Origin: Roseivivax marinus
GTDB lineage: Bacteria > Pseudomonadota > Alphaproteobacteria > Rhodobacterales > Rhodobacteraceae
Direction: 5' to 3'
Assembly (NCBI RefSeq): GCF_900109705.1
Contig: NZ_FOAI01000005.1
Location: 215,260-279,259, forward strand
DNA length: 64,000 nt
The notes under the pieces are model-generated. The model saw only the letters and a program-made list of their open reading frames with translations, made no database searches and was not told the DNA's origin. Within the stretch, counting starts at the first letter, position 1. Each line of letters opens with the position of its first letter. Of this stretch, positions 29,631 to 38,553 are shown in pieces. Both the position numbers and the translations under genes were made by a program.

Positions 29631-30884
29631 ATGGTCCAGGTGTTCATGGCCTCTTGGCCGCTGTTCTTCGGCATCCTGCTGCTGATGGTCGGCAACGGCC
29701 TGCAGGGCTCTCTCATGGGCGTGCGCGGCGGCGCGGCCGGCTTTTCGGCCTTTACCATGTCGGTGGTAATCTCGGCCTACTTCCTGGGCTTCATGATCGC
29801 CTCGCGTCTGGCGCCCGAGATGATCCGCCGGGTCGGCCACGTCCGGGTATTCGCGGCGCTCGGTTCGCTGATCTCGGCGGCGCTCATCATGTTCCCGACG
29901 CTCGAGCATCCGGCCGTCTGGATCCTCATGCGGGTGATCCTCGGCTTCTGCTTCTGCGGGGTCTACGTGACCTCGGAAAGCTGGCTCAACAACGCCGCCA
30001 CGAACGACACCCGCGGCCAGGCGCTTTCGCTTTACATGATCACGCAGATGCTGGGCATCATCCTCGCCCAATCGCTGCTGGTTCTGCCCGATGCCAGCGG
30101 CTACCTGCTTTTCGTCATTCCCTCGGTCCTGGTCTCGATCGCCTTCGCGCCGATCCTGCTGGCAATCTCGCCCACGCCGGCCTTCGAGTCGACGAAGCCC
30201 ATGAACCTCAAGGAGCTGTTCCGGGCCTCGCCGCTGGGCTTCGTCGGCATGTCGCTCATGGGGGCGGTCTTCGCGCTGCAGTTCGGCATGGCGGCGGTCT
30301 TCGCCTCGGAGGCCCAGTTCACCATCCGGGAGACCTCGATCTTCGTGGCGGCCTTCTATGTCGGGGCGCTGGTGTTCCAGTATCCGCTGGGCTGGCTGTC
30401 TGACCGCATCGACCGCCGCGTGCTGATCGCCGTCGTGGCGCTGGTCGGCGGAATCGCGGGCGTCGTGGGCCTGCTGTTCACCGGCGCGTTTCCGATCGTC
30501 GTCGCGGCGGCGGTGTTCATCGGCGGAGCCGCGAACCCGCTCTATTCGCTGCTCATCGCCTACACCAACGACTATCTCGAGCGCGAGGACATGGCGAGTG
30601 CGTCCGCCGGCCTGATGTTCGTCAACGGTGTCGGCGCCATCGTCGGCCCGCTGGTTACCGGCTACCTGATGCAGGTGGTGGGGCCGCGCGGCTTCTTCGT
30701 TCTGATCGCCGTCCCGATGCTGTGCCTGACGGCCTACGCCTTCTACCGGATGACCAAGCGCGCGGCGCCGTCGGTCGACGATACCGGCAGCTACACCTAC
30801 TACGCGCCCACCGGTACGGTGGTCTCGATGGAATACGCCGCCGAGGACGAGGAGGCCGAACAGGCCACATCGTCCGCGTCGTGA
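29631..30884 (+). CDS. MFS transporter (YcaD-like)
   Basis: Inner-membrane permease of 417 residues with about 12 hydrophobic segments. Sequence such as ISAYFLGFMIASRLAPEMI, VYVTSESWLNNAATNDTRGQ and FQYPLGWLSDRIDRR fits the YcaD-like branch, whose substrates are unknown. The C-terminal tail after residue 380 is acidic and Ser/Tyr-rich (DDTGSYTYYAPTGTV). It starts at an ATG after GGAAAGGG. DUF924 follows on the same strand. Confidence 0.88.
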   Translation: MVQVFMASWPLFFGILLLMVGNGLQGSLMGVRGGAAGFSAFTMSVVISAYFLGFMIASRLAPEMIRRVGHVRVFAALGSLISAALIMFPTLEHPAVWILMRVILGFCFCGVYVTSESWLNNAATNDTRGQALSLYMITQMLGIILAQSLLVLPDASGYLLFVIPSVLVSIAFAPILLAISPTPAFESTKPMNLKELFRASPLGFVGMSLMGAVFALQFGMAAVFASEAQFTIRETSIFVAAFYVGALVFQYPLGWLSDRIDRRVLIAVVALVGGIAGVVGLLFTGAFPIVVAAAVFIGGAANPLYSLLIAYTNDYLEREDMASASAGLMFVNGVGAIVGPLVTGYLMQVVGPRGFFVLIAVPMLCLTAYAFYRMTKRAAPSVDDTGSYTYYAPTGTVVSMEYAAEDEEAEQATSSAS

Positions 30885-30990
30885 CAGCGATGACATGTTT
30901 CGTGACTGTGCAACGCGCGCAGAGCCTGCTTACCTGACGGAACGCCGGGTGGAGGCGCAAGGGACGCTGGTTGAGGAGAGGGAGGCACGC

Positions 30991-31590
30991 ATGTCCGACG
31001 CGATGACGACGACGACGCGCCCCGAGGACATTCTGGGCTACTGGATCGACGAGGTCGGCCCCGAGGGCTGGTATCGCCAGGACGACGCCGTGGACGAGAC
31101 GATCCGCACCCGGTTCCGCGATGCGTGGGACGAGGGGATGGAAGGGGCCTACGCGCTCTGGCTGACCTATCCTTCGGGGGTGCTGGCCTACGCGATCCTG
31201 ATGGACCAGTTCCCGCGCAACATGTTCCGCGACGATCCCCGTGCCTACGCCTCGGACAGGGTCGCCAGCGCCGCCGCCAAGCAGGCGATCGGCCGCAACT
31301 GGGACCTCCGCATCGACGAGCCGGCGCGCCAGTTCTTCTACCTGCCGCTCATGCATGCCGAGAACCTCTGCGACCAGGACCGCTGCGTGCGCCTGATCTG
31401 CGAGCGGATGCCCGAAACAGGGGCAGACAACCTCGTCCACGCCAAGGCGCACCGCGAGGTGATCCGCCGCTTCGGCCGCTTCCCGCATCGCAATGGCGTG
31501 CTGGGGCGCACCTCGACGGCGGACGAGACGGCTTTCATGGAAGAGGGCGGCTACGGCCGCGTGGTACGCGAGATCAAGGAACCCGCCTGA
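30991..31590 (+). CDS. DUF924 family protein
   Basis: Soluble 199-residue protein with the DUF924 marks ILGYWIDEVGPEGWYRQDDAVD, YAILMDQFPRNMFRDDPRAY, FFYLPLMHAENL and HREVIRRFGRFPHRN. The fold is TPR-like and the function unknown. The ATG at 30991 has GGAGAGGGAGG before it. Confidence 0.9.
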   Translation: MSDAMTTTTRPEDILGYWIDEVGPEGWYRQDDAVDETIRTRFRDAWDEGMEGAYALWLTYPSGVLAYAILMDQFPRNMFRDDPRAYASDRVASAAAKQAIGRNWDLRIDEPARQFFYLPLMHAENLCDQDRCVRLICERMPETGADNLVHAKAHREVIRRFGRFPHRNGVLGRTSTADETAFMEEGGYGRVVREIKEPA

Positions 31591-31727
31591 GAGGCGACGT
31601 GGTGCCCGGCGGCCGTTGCGGCCGGGCCTCTGGTTTCCTTAGGTCGTGGATCTGCGGATGCGCCAGAGTGACCCGGACGCCGACCCTTCGCGTCGCGCAA
31701 AGCCTGCGGTTCGGGCCCGTCGATACC

Positions 31728-31979
31728 TCAGACCGGCGGCGCGGAGTTTCCGTCCGTGTCCGACGGCGATGCCTTGCGGATGCGATCGACGAGGAAGTCG
31801 CGGGCCCGCCGTTCGGCGAGCCGCACTCGGACCGAGGTCAGGAACGCCTCTTCCAGCGTCGTCGACGCGGCGGCCAGGACGCCCGCCACCTCCACGTAGA
31901 GGCGATCCTCGCCCATCTTGTCCTGAGCCTCGAGCACGTCGCGCGCGAGGTCGTCGGCCAGTGTCTCGATGTAGCTCAT
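31728..31979 (-). CDS. Small conserved hypothetical protein
   Basis: An 83-residue acidic, helical protein beginning MSYIETLADDLARDVLEAQD. I do not recognise a named family. It follows the alpha/beta hydrolase gene by 22 bases on the same strand, so it is probably in its transcript. Confidence 0.65.
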   Translation of the reverse strand: MSYIETLADDLARDVLEAQDKMGEDRLYVEVAGVLAAASTTLEEAFLTSVRVRLAERRARDFLVDRIRKASPSDTDGNSAPPV

Positions 31980-32001
31980 GGGTCCTCGTCCGCGGGGGCG
32001 A

Positions 32002-32655
32002 TCAGCGCGTGGATTCCGTCAGGCGACGCTTCACGTAGTCCTGAACGGTGTGCACCATCGCGTCCATGTGCTCGCCTTCGAAGAAGTGGCCCGAGCCCTC
32101 GATCTCCTCGTGGGTGATCGTGATGCCCTTCTGCTCCTTGAGCTTGCCCACCAGCGAGGTCGTGTCGCTGGGCGGGGCCACGCGGTCGGCGGTGCCGTTG
32201 ATGATGAGGCCCGAGGACGGGCAGGGCGCCAGGAACGAGAAGTCGTACATGTTCGCCGGCGGTGAGGCCGAGATGAAGCCGGTGATCTCGGGGCGCCGCA
32301 TCAGCAGCTGCATCCCGATCCAAGCGCCGAACGAGAAGCCTGCGACCCAGCAGTGCTTGGAGTTGGCGTTCATCGACTGCAGGTAGTCCAGCGCCGAGGC
32401 CGCGTCCGACAGCTCGCCCACGCCCTGGTCGTATTCGCCCTGGGACCGGCCGACGCCGCGGAAATTGAACCGCAGCACGGTGAAGCCCATGTTGTAGAAG
32501 GCGTAATGGAGGTTGTAGACAACCTTGTTGTTCATCGTCCCGCCGAACTGCGGGTGCGGATGCAGCACGATGGCGATCGGGGCGTCGCGATCCTTCTGCG
32601 GGTGGTAGCGGCCTTCGAGACGGCCTTCGGGACCGGGGAAAATCACCTCGGGCAT
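32002..32655 (-). CDS. Alpha/beta hydrolase
   Basis: Soluble hydrolase of 217 residues: VLHPHPQFGGTMNNKVV near the start, nucleophile elbow GFSFGAW, acid in NGTADRVAPP and His in GSGHFFEG. The start is ATG 32655 (MPEVIFPGPEGRLEG). It is divergent from iscR across 187 bases containing an IscR-type palindrome, an arrangement I associate with Rhodobacteraceae suf loci. Substrate unknown. Confidence 0.88.
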   Translation of the reverse strand: MPEVIFPGPEGRLEGRYHPQKDRDAPIAIVLHPHPQFGGTMNNKVVYNLHYAFYNMGFTVLRFNFRGVGRSQGEYDQGVGELSDAASALDYLQSMNANSKHCWVAGFSFGAWIGMQLLMRRPEITGFISASPPANMYDFSFLAPCPSSGLIINGTADRVAPPSDTTSLVGKLKEQKGITITHEEIEGSGHFFEGEHMDAMVHTVQDYVKRRLTESTR

Positions 32656-32715
32656 AAACGGGCGGCTCCTTCGCGGGGCATCCGTTCTGGGATCGTTGAC
32701 GAAATCCCTCGGATA

Positions 32716-32732
32716 CTTTAGAACGGTTCTAA
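32716..32732. promoter_or_regulatory. Candidate IscR operator (Iron-Rhodo-type box)
   Basis: A perfect 17-base inverted repeat TTTAGAA-CGG-TTCTAAA lies 110 bases before the iscR ATG, between iscR and the divergent hydrolase gene. Rhodobacterales iron-sulfur genes carry a similar palindrome bound by IscR. It is placed to control both directions. Confidence 0.7.
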
Positions 32733-32842
32733 ACCGGCCGGGCAGGGTGCCCGAACGGCGTCCGAGGCAGATACGTCTTTGCCCGGACAAGGTCAATTGC
32801 CGCGCGGTCTTCCGCCGCGGCCGCGATGAGACGGGCGTCGGT

Positions 32843-33304
32843 ATGAAACTCAGCACCAAGGGCCGGTACGCGATGGTGGCGCTGGTCGATATCGCCCTGC
32901 AACCCGAGGGTTCGCTCGTCACGCTGGGCGACATCGCGCGGCGGCAGGATGTCTCGGCATCCTATCTCGAACAGTTGTTCGTGAAATTGCGTCGTGCCGA
33001 CCTCGTGACGTCCGTGCGGGGCCCCGGCGGCGGCTACCGGTTGGCTCGACCGTCGACCGAGATCCGCGTGGTCGACGTCCTGTCGGCCGTGGACGAGACC
33101 GTGGACGCCATGCACAAGGGCGCCGGCGCCTCGGGCGGGCTGTCCGGGTCGAAGGCGCAATCGCTGTCGAACCGGCTGTGGCAGGGGCTTTCGGCGCATG
33201 TCTACGTCTTCCTGCACCAGACGCGGCTGTCGGACATCGTGGGCAATGCCTTGGTGCCGTGCCCGGCGGTGCCGGCGATCTTCGACGTGGTGGACGAGGC
33301 GTGA
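32843..33304 (+). CDS. iscR: Rrf2-family regulator IscR
   Basis: Transcriptional regulator of iron-sulfur assembly, 153 residues. The Rrf2 winged-helix part is clear (MKLSTKGRYAMVALVDIA, QDVSASYLEQLF, GPGGGYRLARP). The CX5CX5C ligand stretch of E. coli IscR is replaced by HKGAGASGGLSGSKAQ with no cysteine; the only cysteine is Cys140 near the end (LVPCPAVP). This matches the single-cysteine IscR described in Rhodobacter. It heads the suf operon. Confidence 0.92.
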   Translation: MKLSTKGRYAMVALVDIALQPEGSLVTLGDIARRQDVSASYLEQLFVKLRRADLVTSVRGPGGGYRLARPSTEIRVVDVLSAVDETVDAMHKGAGASGGLSGSKAQSLSNRLWQGLSAHVYVFLHQTRLSDIVGNALVPCPAVPAIFDVVDEA

Positions 33305-33335
33305 TGCAGCCCCCACGCATGACGAAGGTGTGCGC

Positions 33336-34379
33336 ATGAGCCGTGTCTACCTCGACTGGAACGCTACCGCTCCGCTTCGGGCCGAGGCGCGCGCGGCGAT
33401 GATCGGCGCGATGGACGCGGTCGGAAACCCGTCGTCGGTGCACGCCGAAGGTCGCTCGGCCAAGCGCATCGTCGAGACGGCGCGCGCGCAGGTCGCGACC
33501 GCGTTCGGCGCGGACGGTGCGGACGTGGTCTTCGTCTCCGGCGCCACGGAGGCGGCGGCGCTCGCTTGCGCCGGACGCGGGCTGACCGGCGCCGACATCG
33601 AGCACGACGCCGTTGCCGCCTGGATCGACGCGGTGCTGCCAGTGGACGACGCCGGCCGCGTGAAGGTCGACGCCCCGGAGACCACCGCGCTACAGGCCGC
33701 CAATTCCGAGACCGGCGTGATCCAGGACTTGCCCCAGGGCCTTGCGGTCGTAGACGCGACGCAGGCCTTCGGAAAGCTGCCGGTGGCCTTCAACTGGATG
33801 GGCTGCACCATGGCGCTGATCTCGGCGCACAAGATCGGCGGGCCCAAAGGCGTGGGCGCGCTCGTTCTGCGCCGGGGCACCGATCTCGCCGCGCAGATCC
33901 GTGGCGGCGGGCAGGAGATGGGCCGCAGGTCCGGCACCGAGAACATCGTGGGCATCGCGGGCTTCGGCGCCGCGGCCGAGGCCGCGGCGCGCGATCTGGA
34001 CGCGGGCGCCTGGACCGGGGTCGAAAAACTTAGAAACATTCTAGAAGAGAGCGTTGCAGCTGCCGAGGAAGACACTATTTTCCTAGGCAAGGGCGCTTCC
34101 CGGTTGCCCAACACGTCGTGTTTCGCGGTGCCGGGCTGGAAGGGCGAGACGCAGGTGATGCAGATGGACCTCGCGGGCTTTGCCATCAGCGCCGGATCGG
34201 CCTGTTCCAGCGGCAAGGTGCGCGAAAGCCGCGTGCTGCGGGCGATGGGCCACGACGCGAGCACCGCGTCTTCCGCGATCCGGGTGAGCCTCGGACCGGA
34301 CACCACCGAGAACGACGTCACCCGCTTCGCAGAGGCGTGGACGAAACACGTAAGGAAATTCCGCGCCAAGGCCGCCTGA
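33336..34379 (+). CDS. NifS/IscS-type cysteine desulfurase
   Basis: PLP enzyme of 347 residues that takes sulfur from cysteine. The Schiff-base Lys166 is in SAHKIGGPKG and the persulfide Cys290 in GSACSSGKV, on a class I-type flexible loop. It follows iscR by 31 bases and precedes sufB, and is distinct from the class II sufS at the other end of the operon. Residues 229-252 are encoded by an AT-rich patch of codons rare in this genome (CTT AGA ATT CTA), which holds an IscR-like palindrome. Confidence 0.9.
   Translation: MSRVYLDWNATAPLRAEARAAMIGAMDAVGNPSSVHAEGRSAKRIVETARAQVATAFGADGADVVFVSGATEAAALACAGRGLTGADIEHDAVAAWIDAVLPVDDAGRVKVDAPETTALQAANSETGVIQDLPQGLAVVDATQAFGKLPVAFNWMGCTMALISAHKIGGPKGVGALVLRRGTDLAAQIRGGGQEMGRRSGTENIVGIAGFGAAAEAAARDLDAGAWTGVEKLRNILEESVAAAEEDTIFLGKGASRLPNTSCFAVPGWKGETQVMQMDLAGFAISAGSACSSGKVRESRVLRAMGHDASTASSAIRVSLGPDTTENDVTRFAEAWTKHVRKFRAKAA
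34030..34044. promoter_or_regulatory. Second IscR-like palindrome inside the desulfurase gene
   Basis: TTAGAA-ACA-TTCTAG differs by one base from a perfect 6-3-6 palindrome and repeats the TTAGAA/TTCTAA halves of the box before iscR. It lies about 400 bases upstream of sufB. Its regulatory role is inferred. Confidence 0.4.
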
Positions 34380-34439
34380 AGCGGACCCGGCGTGTCGCCC
34401 GATCCTCGGGCGCTGACGATCAGGAGAGGACGATCCATT

Positions 34440-35984
34440 ATGGCAGCTCTGGACGAGACCGAAGTCAAAGAGGGCGTCGACCAGGAGACGGTGGACAAGG
34501 TCCGCAATCTCGGCGGCAAGTACAAGTACGGCTGGGAAACCGAGATCGAGATGGACTATGCGCCGAAGGGCCTCACGCCCGATATCGTGCGCCTGATCTC
34601 GGAAAAGAACGAAGAACCCCAGTGGATGACCGACTGGCGCATGGCGGCCTATGACCGCTGGCTCCAGAAGGAAGAGCCCGACTGGGCGATGGTCGAGTAT
34701 CCGCAGATCGACTTCCAGGAGCAGTACTACTACGCCCGGCCCAAGAGCATGGACGTGAAGCCGAAGTCGCTCGACGAGGTCGATCCCAAACTTCTGGAAA
34801 CCTACGAGAAGCTCGGTATCCCGCTGCGCGAGCAAATGATCCTCGCGGGCGTCGAGGGCGCCGAAGAGGCGCCGGCCGAGGGCCGCACCGGCGGCGGTGA
34901 AGAGCGCCGCGTGGCCGTGGACGCGGTTTTCGACTCGGTGTCCGTGGGCACCACGTTCCAGAAGGAACTGGAGAAGGCGGGCGTGATCTTCTGCTCGATC
35001 TCCGAGGCGATCAAGAACCACCCCGAATTGGTGCAGAAGTATCTCGGCTCGGTCGTGCCGCAGTCGGACAACTTCTATGCCACGCTGAATTCAGCCGTCT
35101 TCTCGGACGGTTCGTTCGTCTACGTGCCGCCGGGCGTGCGCTGCCCGATGGAACTGTCCACCTACTTCCGGATCAACGCCGAGAACACCGGCCAGTTCGA
35201 GCGGACGCTCATCATCGCCGACAAGGGCTCCTACGTGAGCTACCTCGAAGGCTGCACCGCGCCGCAGCGCGACACTGCGCAGCTTCACGCGGCCGTGGTC
35301 GAGATCATCGCCGAGGAAGACGCCGAGGTGAAATACTCGACCGTGCAGAACTGGTTCCCCGGCGACGAGGAGGGCAAGGGCGGCATTTACAACTTCGTCA
35401 CCAAGCGTGCCGATTGCCGCGGCGACCGCTCGAAGGTCATGTGGACGCAGGTCGAGACCGGCTCGGCTGTGACGTGGAAGTACCCGTCCTGTATCCTGCG
35501 CGGCAACGAGAGCCAGGGCGAGTTCTACTCGATCGCGATCACCAACAACCACCAGCAGGCCGATACCGGCACCAAGATGATCCATCTGGGCAAGAACACG
35601 CGCTCGCGCATCGTGTCCAAGGGTATCTCGGCCGGCAAGGCGCAGAACACCTATCGTGGTCTCGTGTCGATGCACCCCAAGGCGACCAACTCGCGCAACT
35701 ACACCCAGTGCGACAGCCTGCTGATCGGCGACCAGTGCGGCGCGCACACGGTTCCGTATATCGAGGTCAAGAACAACTCGAGCCGGGTGGAGCACGAGGC
35801 GACGACGTCCAAGGTGGACGACGACCAGATGTTCTACTGCCGCCAGCGTGGCCTCGACGAGGAAGAGGCCGTGGCGCTGATCGTGAACGGCTTCGCCAAG
35901 GAGGTGCTGCAGGCGCTTCCGATGGAGTTCGCGATGGAGGCCCAGCAGCTCGTGGCAATCTCGCTCGAGGGCTCGGTCGGCTGA
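34440..35984 (+). CDS. sufB: Fe-S cluster assembly scaffold subunit SufB
   Basis: Core scaffold of the SufBCD complex where clusters are built. It has 514 residues with conserved segments [19 protein letters not shown], the central beta-helix part ([18 protein letters not shown]), and the C-terminal [23 protein letters not shown] 34440 ([12 protein letters not shown]) has AGGAGAGG at 34422-34429. The stop is directly followed by the pyruvyltransferase-like gene. Confidence 0.97.
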   Translation: MAALDETEVKEGVDQETVDKVRNLGGKYKYGWETEIEMDYAPKGLTPDIVRLISEKNEEPQWMTDWRMAAYDRWLQKEEPDWAMVEYPQIDFQEQYYYARPKSMDVKPKSLDEVDPKLLETYEKLGIPLREQMILAGVEGAEEAPAEGRTGGGEERRVAVDAVFDSVSVGTTFQKELEKAGVIFCSISEAIKNHPELVQKYLGSVVPQSDNFYATLNSAVFSDGSFVYVPPGVRCPMELSTYFRINAENTGQFERTLIIADKGSYVSYLEGCTAPQRDTAQLHAAVVEIIAEEDAEVKYSTVQNWFPGDEEGKGGIYNFVTKRADCRGDRSKVMWTQVETGSAVTWKYPSCILRGNESQGEFYSIAITNNHQQADTGTKMIHLGKNTRSRIVSKGISAGKAQNTYRGLVSMHPKATNSRNYTQCDSLLIGDQCGAHTVPYIEVKNNSSRVEHEATTSKVDDDQMFYCRQRGLDEEEAVALIVNGFAKEVLQALPMEFAMEAQQLVAISLEGSVG

Positions 35985-35985
35985 G

Positions 35986-36792
35986 ATGAGCACACCGCTC
36001 AAGCTCTTCTGGTACGCGCGCGAGGCGAATTTCGGCGATGCCCTGTCGGGTATCGTCACCGCCTTCGCGTCCGGACGCGAGGTCGTCCACGCGGACCCGA
36101 AGAGCGCGGAGGTGTTCGCGGTGGGCTCGATCCTCCAGATCGTGCGCCGCACCCATCCAGAGGGCCGTGCGGGCGGGGATCGTCCGTGGGTCTGGGGATC
36201 GGGAACGCTCAAACCGATCCGGCTGGACTTCGTGCCGCACGTGCGCTTCGCCGCCCTGCGCGGCCCGATCACCGAGAGCCTTCTGGGCGTCGACGTGAAC
36301 GGGGTCTACGGCGACCCGGGCCTTCTGGTTGCCGATGCGCTTGGCGACCGGCCCGAGCGCGAGGACCGGGTGGGGCTTGTGCCGCATCTTGCGCACGTGG
36401 ACGGGCCGGAGGTCGCGGCACTGCTGAAGGCGGATCCGCGGCTCAAGCTCATCGACGTGCGGCAGGACGCCGCCACCGTCTGCCGCGAGATCGGGGCCTG
36501 TGCGCACGTGCTGTCCTCGTCGCTGCACGGGCTGGTCGTGGCCGATGCCTATGGCGTGCCGAACACGTGGCTCGACCCGGCGGGCATCCACAAGAGCCCG
36601 CGGCTCAAGTTCTACGACTACGCCGCCGGGATCGGTCGGGCGTTGCCGCGTCCGCTGTCTTTCGCGGAGGTTCCGGAGCACTTGCCGCGCCTGCCGGATA
36701 CCGCGCCGTCCTACGCCGACGGCATCGCCGCGGCGAAAGCCGGTCTGCTGGACGCGTTCCCCGCCGAGTTGCGTCGGGAGCGGGCGGCATGA
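35986..36792 (+). CDS. Polysaccharide pyruvyl transferase family protein
   Basis: A 268-residue protein with the pyruvyltransferase pattern: [17 protein letters not shown] near the start, [37 protein letters not shown] and [19 protein letters not shown]. Such enzymes add pyruvate ketals to surface sugars. It starts one base after the sufB stop, inside the suf operon, an unexpected place for an exopolysaccharide gene. Confidence 0.85.
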   Translation: MSTPLKLFWYAREANFGDALSGIVTAFASGREVVHADPKSAEVFAVGSILQIVRRTHPEGRAGGDRPWVWGSGTLKPIRLDFVPHVRFAALRGPITESLLGVDVNGVYGDPGLLVADALGDRPEREDRVGLVPHLAHVDGPEVAALLKADPRLKLIDVRQDAATVCREIGACAHVLSSSLHGLVVADAYGVPNTWLDPAGIHKSPRLKFYDYAAGIGRALPRPLSFAEVPEHLPRLPDTAPSYADGIAAAKAGLLDAFPAELRRERAA

Positions 36793-36847
36793 CGGAACAA
36801 GCGTCGCGATGCGCGGACCGTGGACGAAACCGGGTAAGGAGGGCGAG

Positions 36848-37162
36848 ATGATCGTCACCACCACCAACAACGTCGAGGGCTACCAGATCGCCGATTACAA
36901 GGGGATCGTGGTGGGCGAGGCCATCATGGGCGCGAACGTCTTCCGGGACTTCTTCGCGCAGGTCACCGACATCGTCGGCGGTCGCTCGGGCGCCTACGAG
37001 GCCAAGTTGCAGGACGCACGCGAGGTCGCCTTCACCGAACTCGAGGCCCGCGCCCAAAAGCTCGGCGCGAATGCGGTCGTCGGCGTGGACATCGACTACG
37101 AGGTGGTCTCGGACTCCATGCTGATGGTCTCGGTTTCCGGCACGGCGGTGGTGCTGGGCTGA
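36848..37162 (+). CDS. YbjQ family protein (UPF0145)
   Basis: A 104-residue protein with [50 protein letters not shown] and [15 protein letters not shown], the complete YbjQ/UPF0145 pattern; these are pentameric proteins sometimes labelled heavy-metal-binding. A GGAGGG site precedes the ATG. Its TGA overlaps the next ATG. Confidence 0.92.
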   Translation: MIVTTTNNVEGYQIADYKGIVVGEAIMGANVFRDFFAQVTDIVGGRSGAYEAKLQDAREVAFTELEARAQKLGANAVVGVDIDYEVVSDSMLMVSVSGTAVVLG

Positions 37163-37764
37163 TGCTGACGGGGACCGTGGAACGCCCCGAGCTGACGCTC
37201 GGCGAGCCCGAGGAGGCGCTGTTGCGTGCGGAGTATGCGCGAGCGGACGTCATCCTCGAATACGGCTCGGGCGGCTCCACGGTCGTGGCGTCCGAGATGC
37301 CGGGCAAGCGCGTCACCTCGATCGAGAGCGATCCGGACTGGGCCGCGATGATGCGCGGCTGGTTCTCCGGGAACCCGCCGGCCGCCGGCACGAGCGTCGA
37401 CGTTCACTGGTGCGACATCGGCCCGACGCGCGACTGGGGCCACCCCACGAACGAGGACAACTGGCGCAACTTCGCCCGCTACCCGCTTGAAATCTGGGAG
37501 CGTCGCGATTTCGTCCATCCTGACGTGGTGCTGGTCGACGGACGCTTCCGGCTGGGCTGCGCGCTTGCCGCCGCCTACTGCGCCGAGCGGCCGCTGACGC
37601 TGCTCTTCGACGATTATGCCCACCGGGCGCACTACCACCGGATCGAGGGGTTCATCGGGGCCCCGGCCGCCATCGCCGGACGGATGGCACGCTTCGACAT
37701 AACACCGCAGGCCATCCCGCCGGGAAAGCTCCTGCGGATCATCCAGATCATGCAGCGGCCCTGA
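37162..37764 (+). CDS. SAM-dependent methyltransferase-like protein
   Basis: A 200-residue protein with a Rossmann-type motif I, VILEYGSGGSTVVASEMPG (about residues 30-48), followed by VTSIESDPDW, where the acid would bind SAM ribose, and DVVLVDGRFRLGCALAA. I take it as a class I methyltransferase-like protein of unknown target. It overlaps the YbjQ stop (TGATG) and precedes sufC by 36 bases. Confidence 0.65.
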   Translation: MLTGTVERPELTLGEPEEALLRAEYARADVILEYGSGGSTVVASEMPGKRVTSIESDPDWAAMMRGWFSGNPPAAGTSVDVHWCDIGPTRDWGHPTNEDNWRNFARYPLEIWERRDFVHPDVVLVDGRFRLGCALAAAYCAERPLTLLFDDYAHRAHYHRIEGFIGAPAAIAGRMARFDITPQAIPPGKLLRIIQIMQRP

Positions 37765-37800
37765 CGGGGCGTCTGCGACCGAACAGCGAAAGAGGAAAAC

Positions 37801-38553
37801 ATGCTCGAGATCAAGAACCTGCACGTGAAGCTTGAGGAAGAGGACAAGCAGATCCTCAAGGGTGTGGACCTGACCGTCGAGGCCGGGAAGGTGCACGCGA
37901 TCATGGGTCCGAACGGGTCGGGCAAGTCCACGCTGTCCTACGTCCTGTCGGGCCGCGAAGGCTACGAGGTGACCGATGGATCGGCGACCCTGCTGGGCGA
38001 GGACATCCTCGACCTTGAACCCGAGGAGCGCGCCGCCGCAGGCATGTTCCTGGCATTCCAGTACCCGGTCGAAATCCCCGGCGTCGGCAACATGACCTTC
38101 CTGCGCTCGGCGGTGAACGCGCAGCGCAAGGCGCGCGGCGAGGAAGAGATGTCGTCGTCCGACTTCCTCAAGGAAATCCGCGCCAAGGCGAAGGAGCTGC
38201 AGATCGACGCCGACATGCTCAAGCGTCCGGTCAACGTCGGCTTCTCGGGTGGCGAGAAGAAGCGCAACGAGATCCTTCAGATGGCGATGCTCGCGCCCAA
38301 GCTCTGCATCCTCGACGAGACCGACTCGGGCCTCGACGTCGACGCGATGAAGCTGGTGTCCGAAGGCGTGAACGCACTCCGCAGCCCCGATCGCGGCTTC
38401 CTCGTCATCACCCACTACCAGCGTCTTCTCGACCACATCAAACCGGACGTCGTGCACATCATGTCCGACGGCAAGATCGTGAAGACCGGCGGCCCCGAGC
38501 TCGCGCTCGAGGTCGAGAACAACGGCTACGCAGAGTTCCAGGAGACCGCGTAA
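37801..38553 (+). CDS. sufC: Fe-S assembly ATPase SufC
   Basis: ABC-type soluble ATPase of 250 residues in the SufBCD complex. Walker A GPNGSGKST (36-44), the SufC-specific FLAFQYPVEIPGV, signature GFSGGEKKRNE, and the Walker B stretch ILDETDSGLDVDAMK are present. AGAGGAAAAC precedes the ATG. Its TAA overlaps the sufD ATG (TAATG). Confidence 0.98.
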   Translation: MLEIKNLHVKLEEEDKQILKGVDLTVEAGKVHAIMGPNGSGKSTLSYVLSGREGYEVTDGSATLLGEDILDLEPEERAAAGMFLAFQYPVEIPGVGNMTFLRSAVNAQRKARGEEEMSSSDFLKEIRAKAKELQIDADMLKRPVNVGFSGGEKKRNEILQMAMLAPKLCILDETDSGLDVDAMKLVSEGVNALRSPDRGFLVITHYQRLLDHIKPDVVHIMSDGKIVKTGGPELALEVENNGYAEFQETA

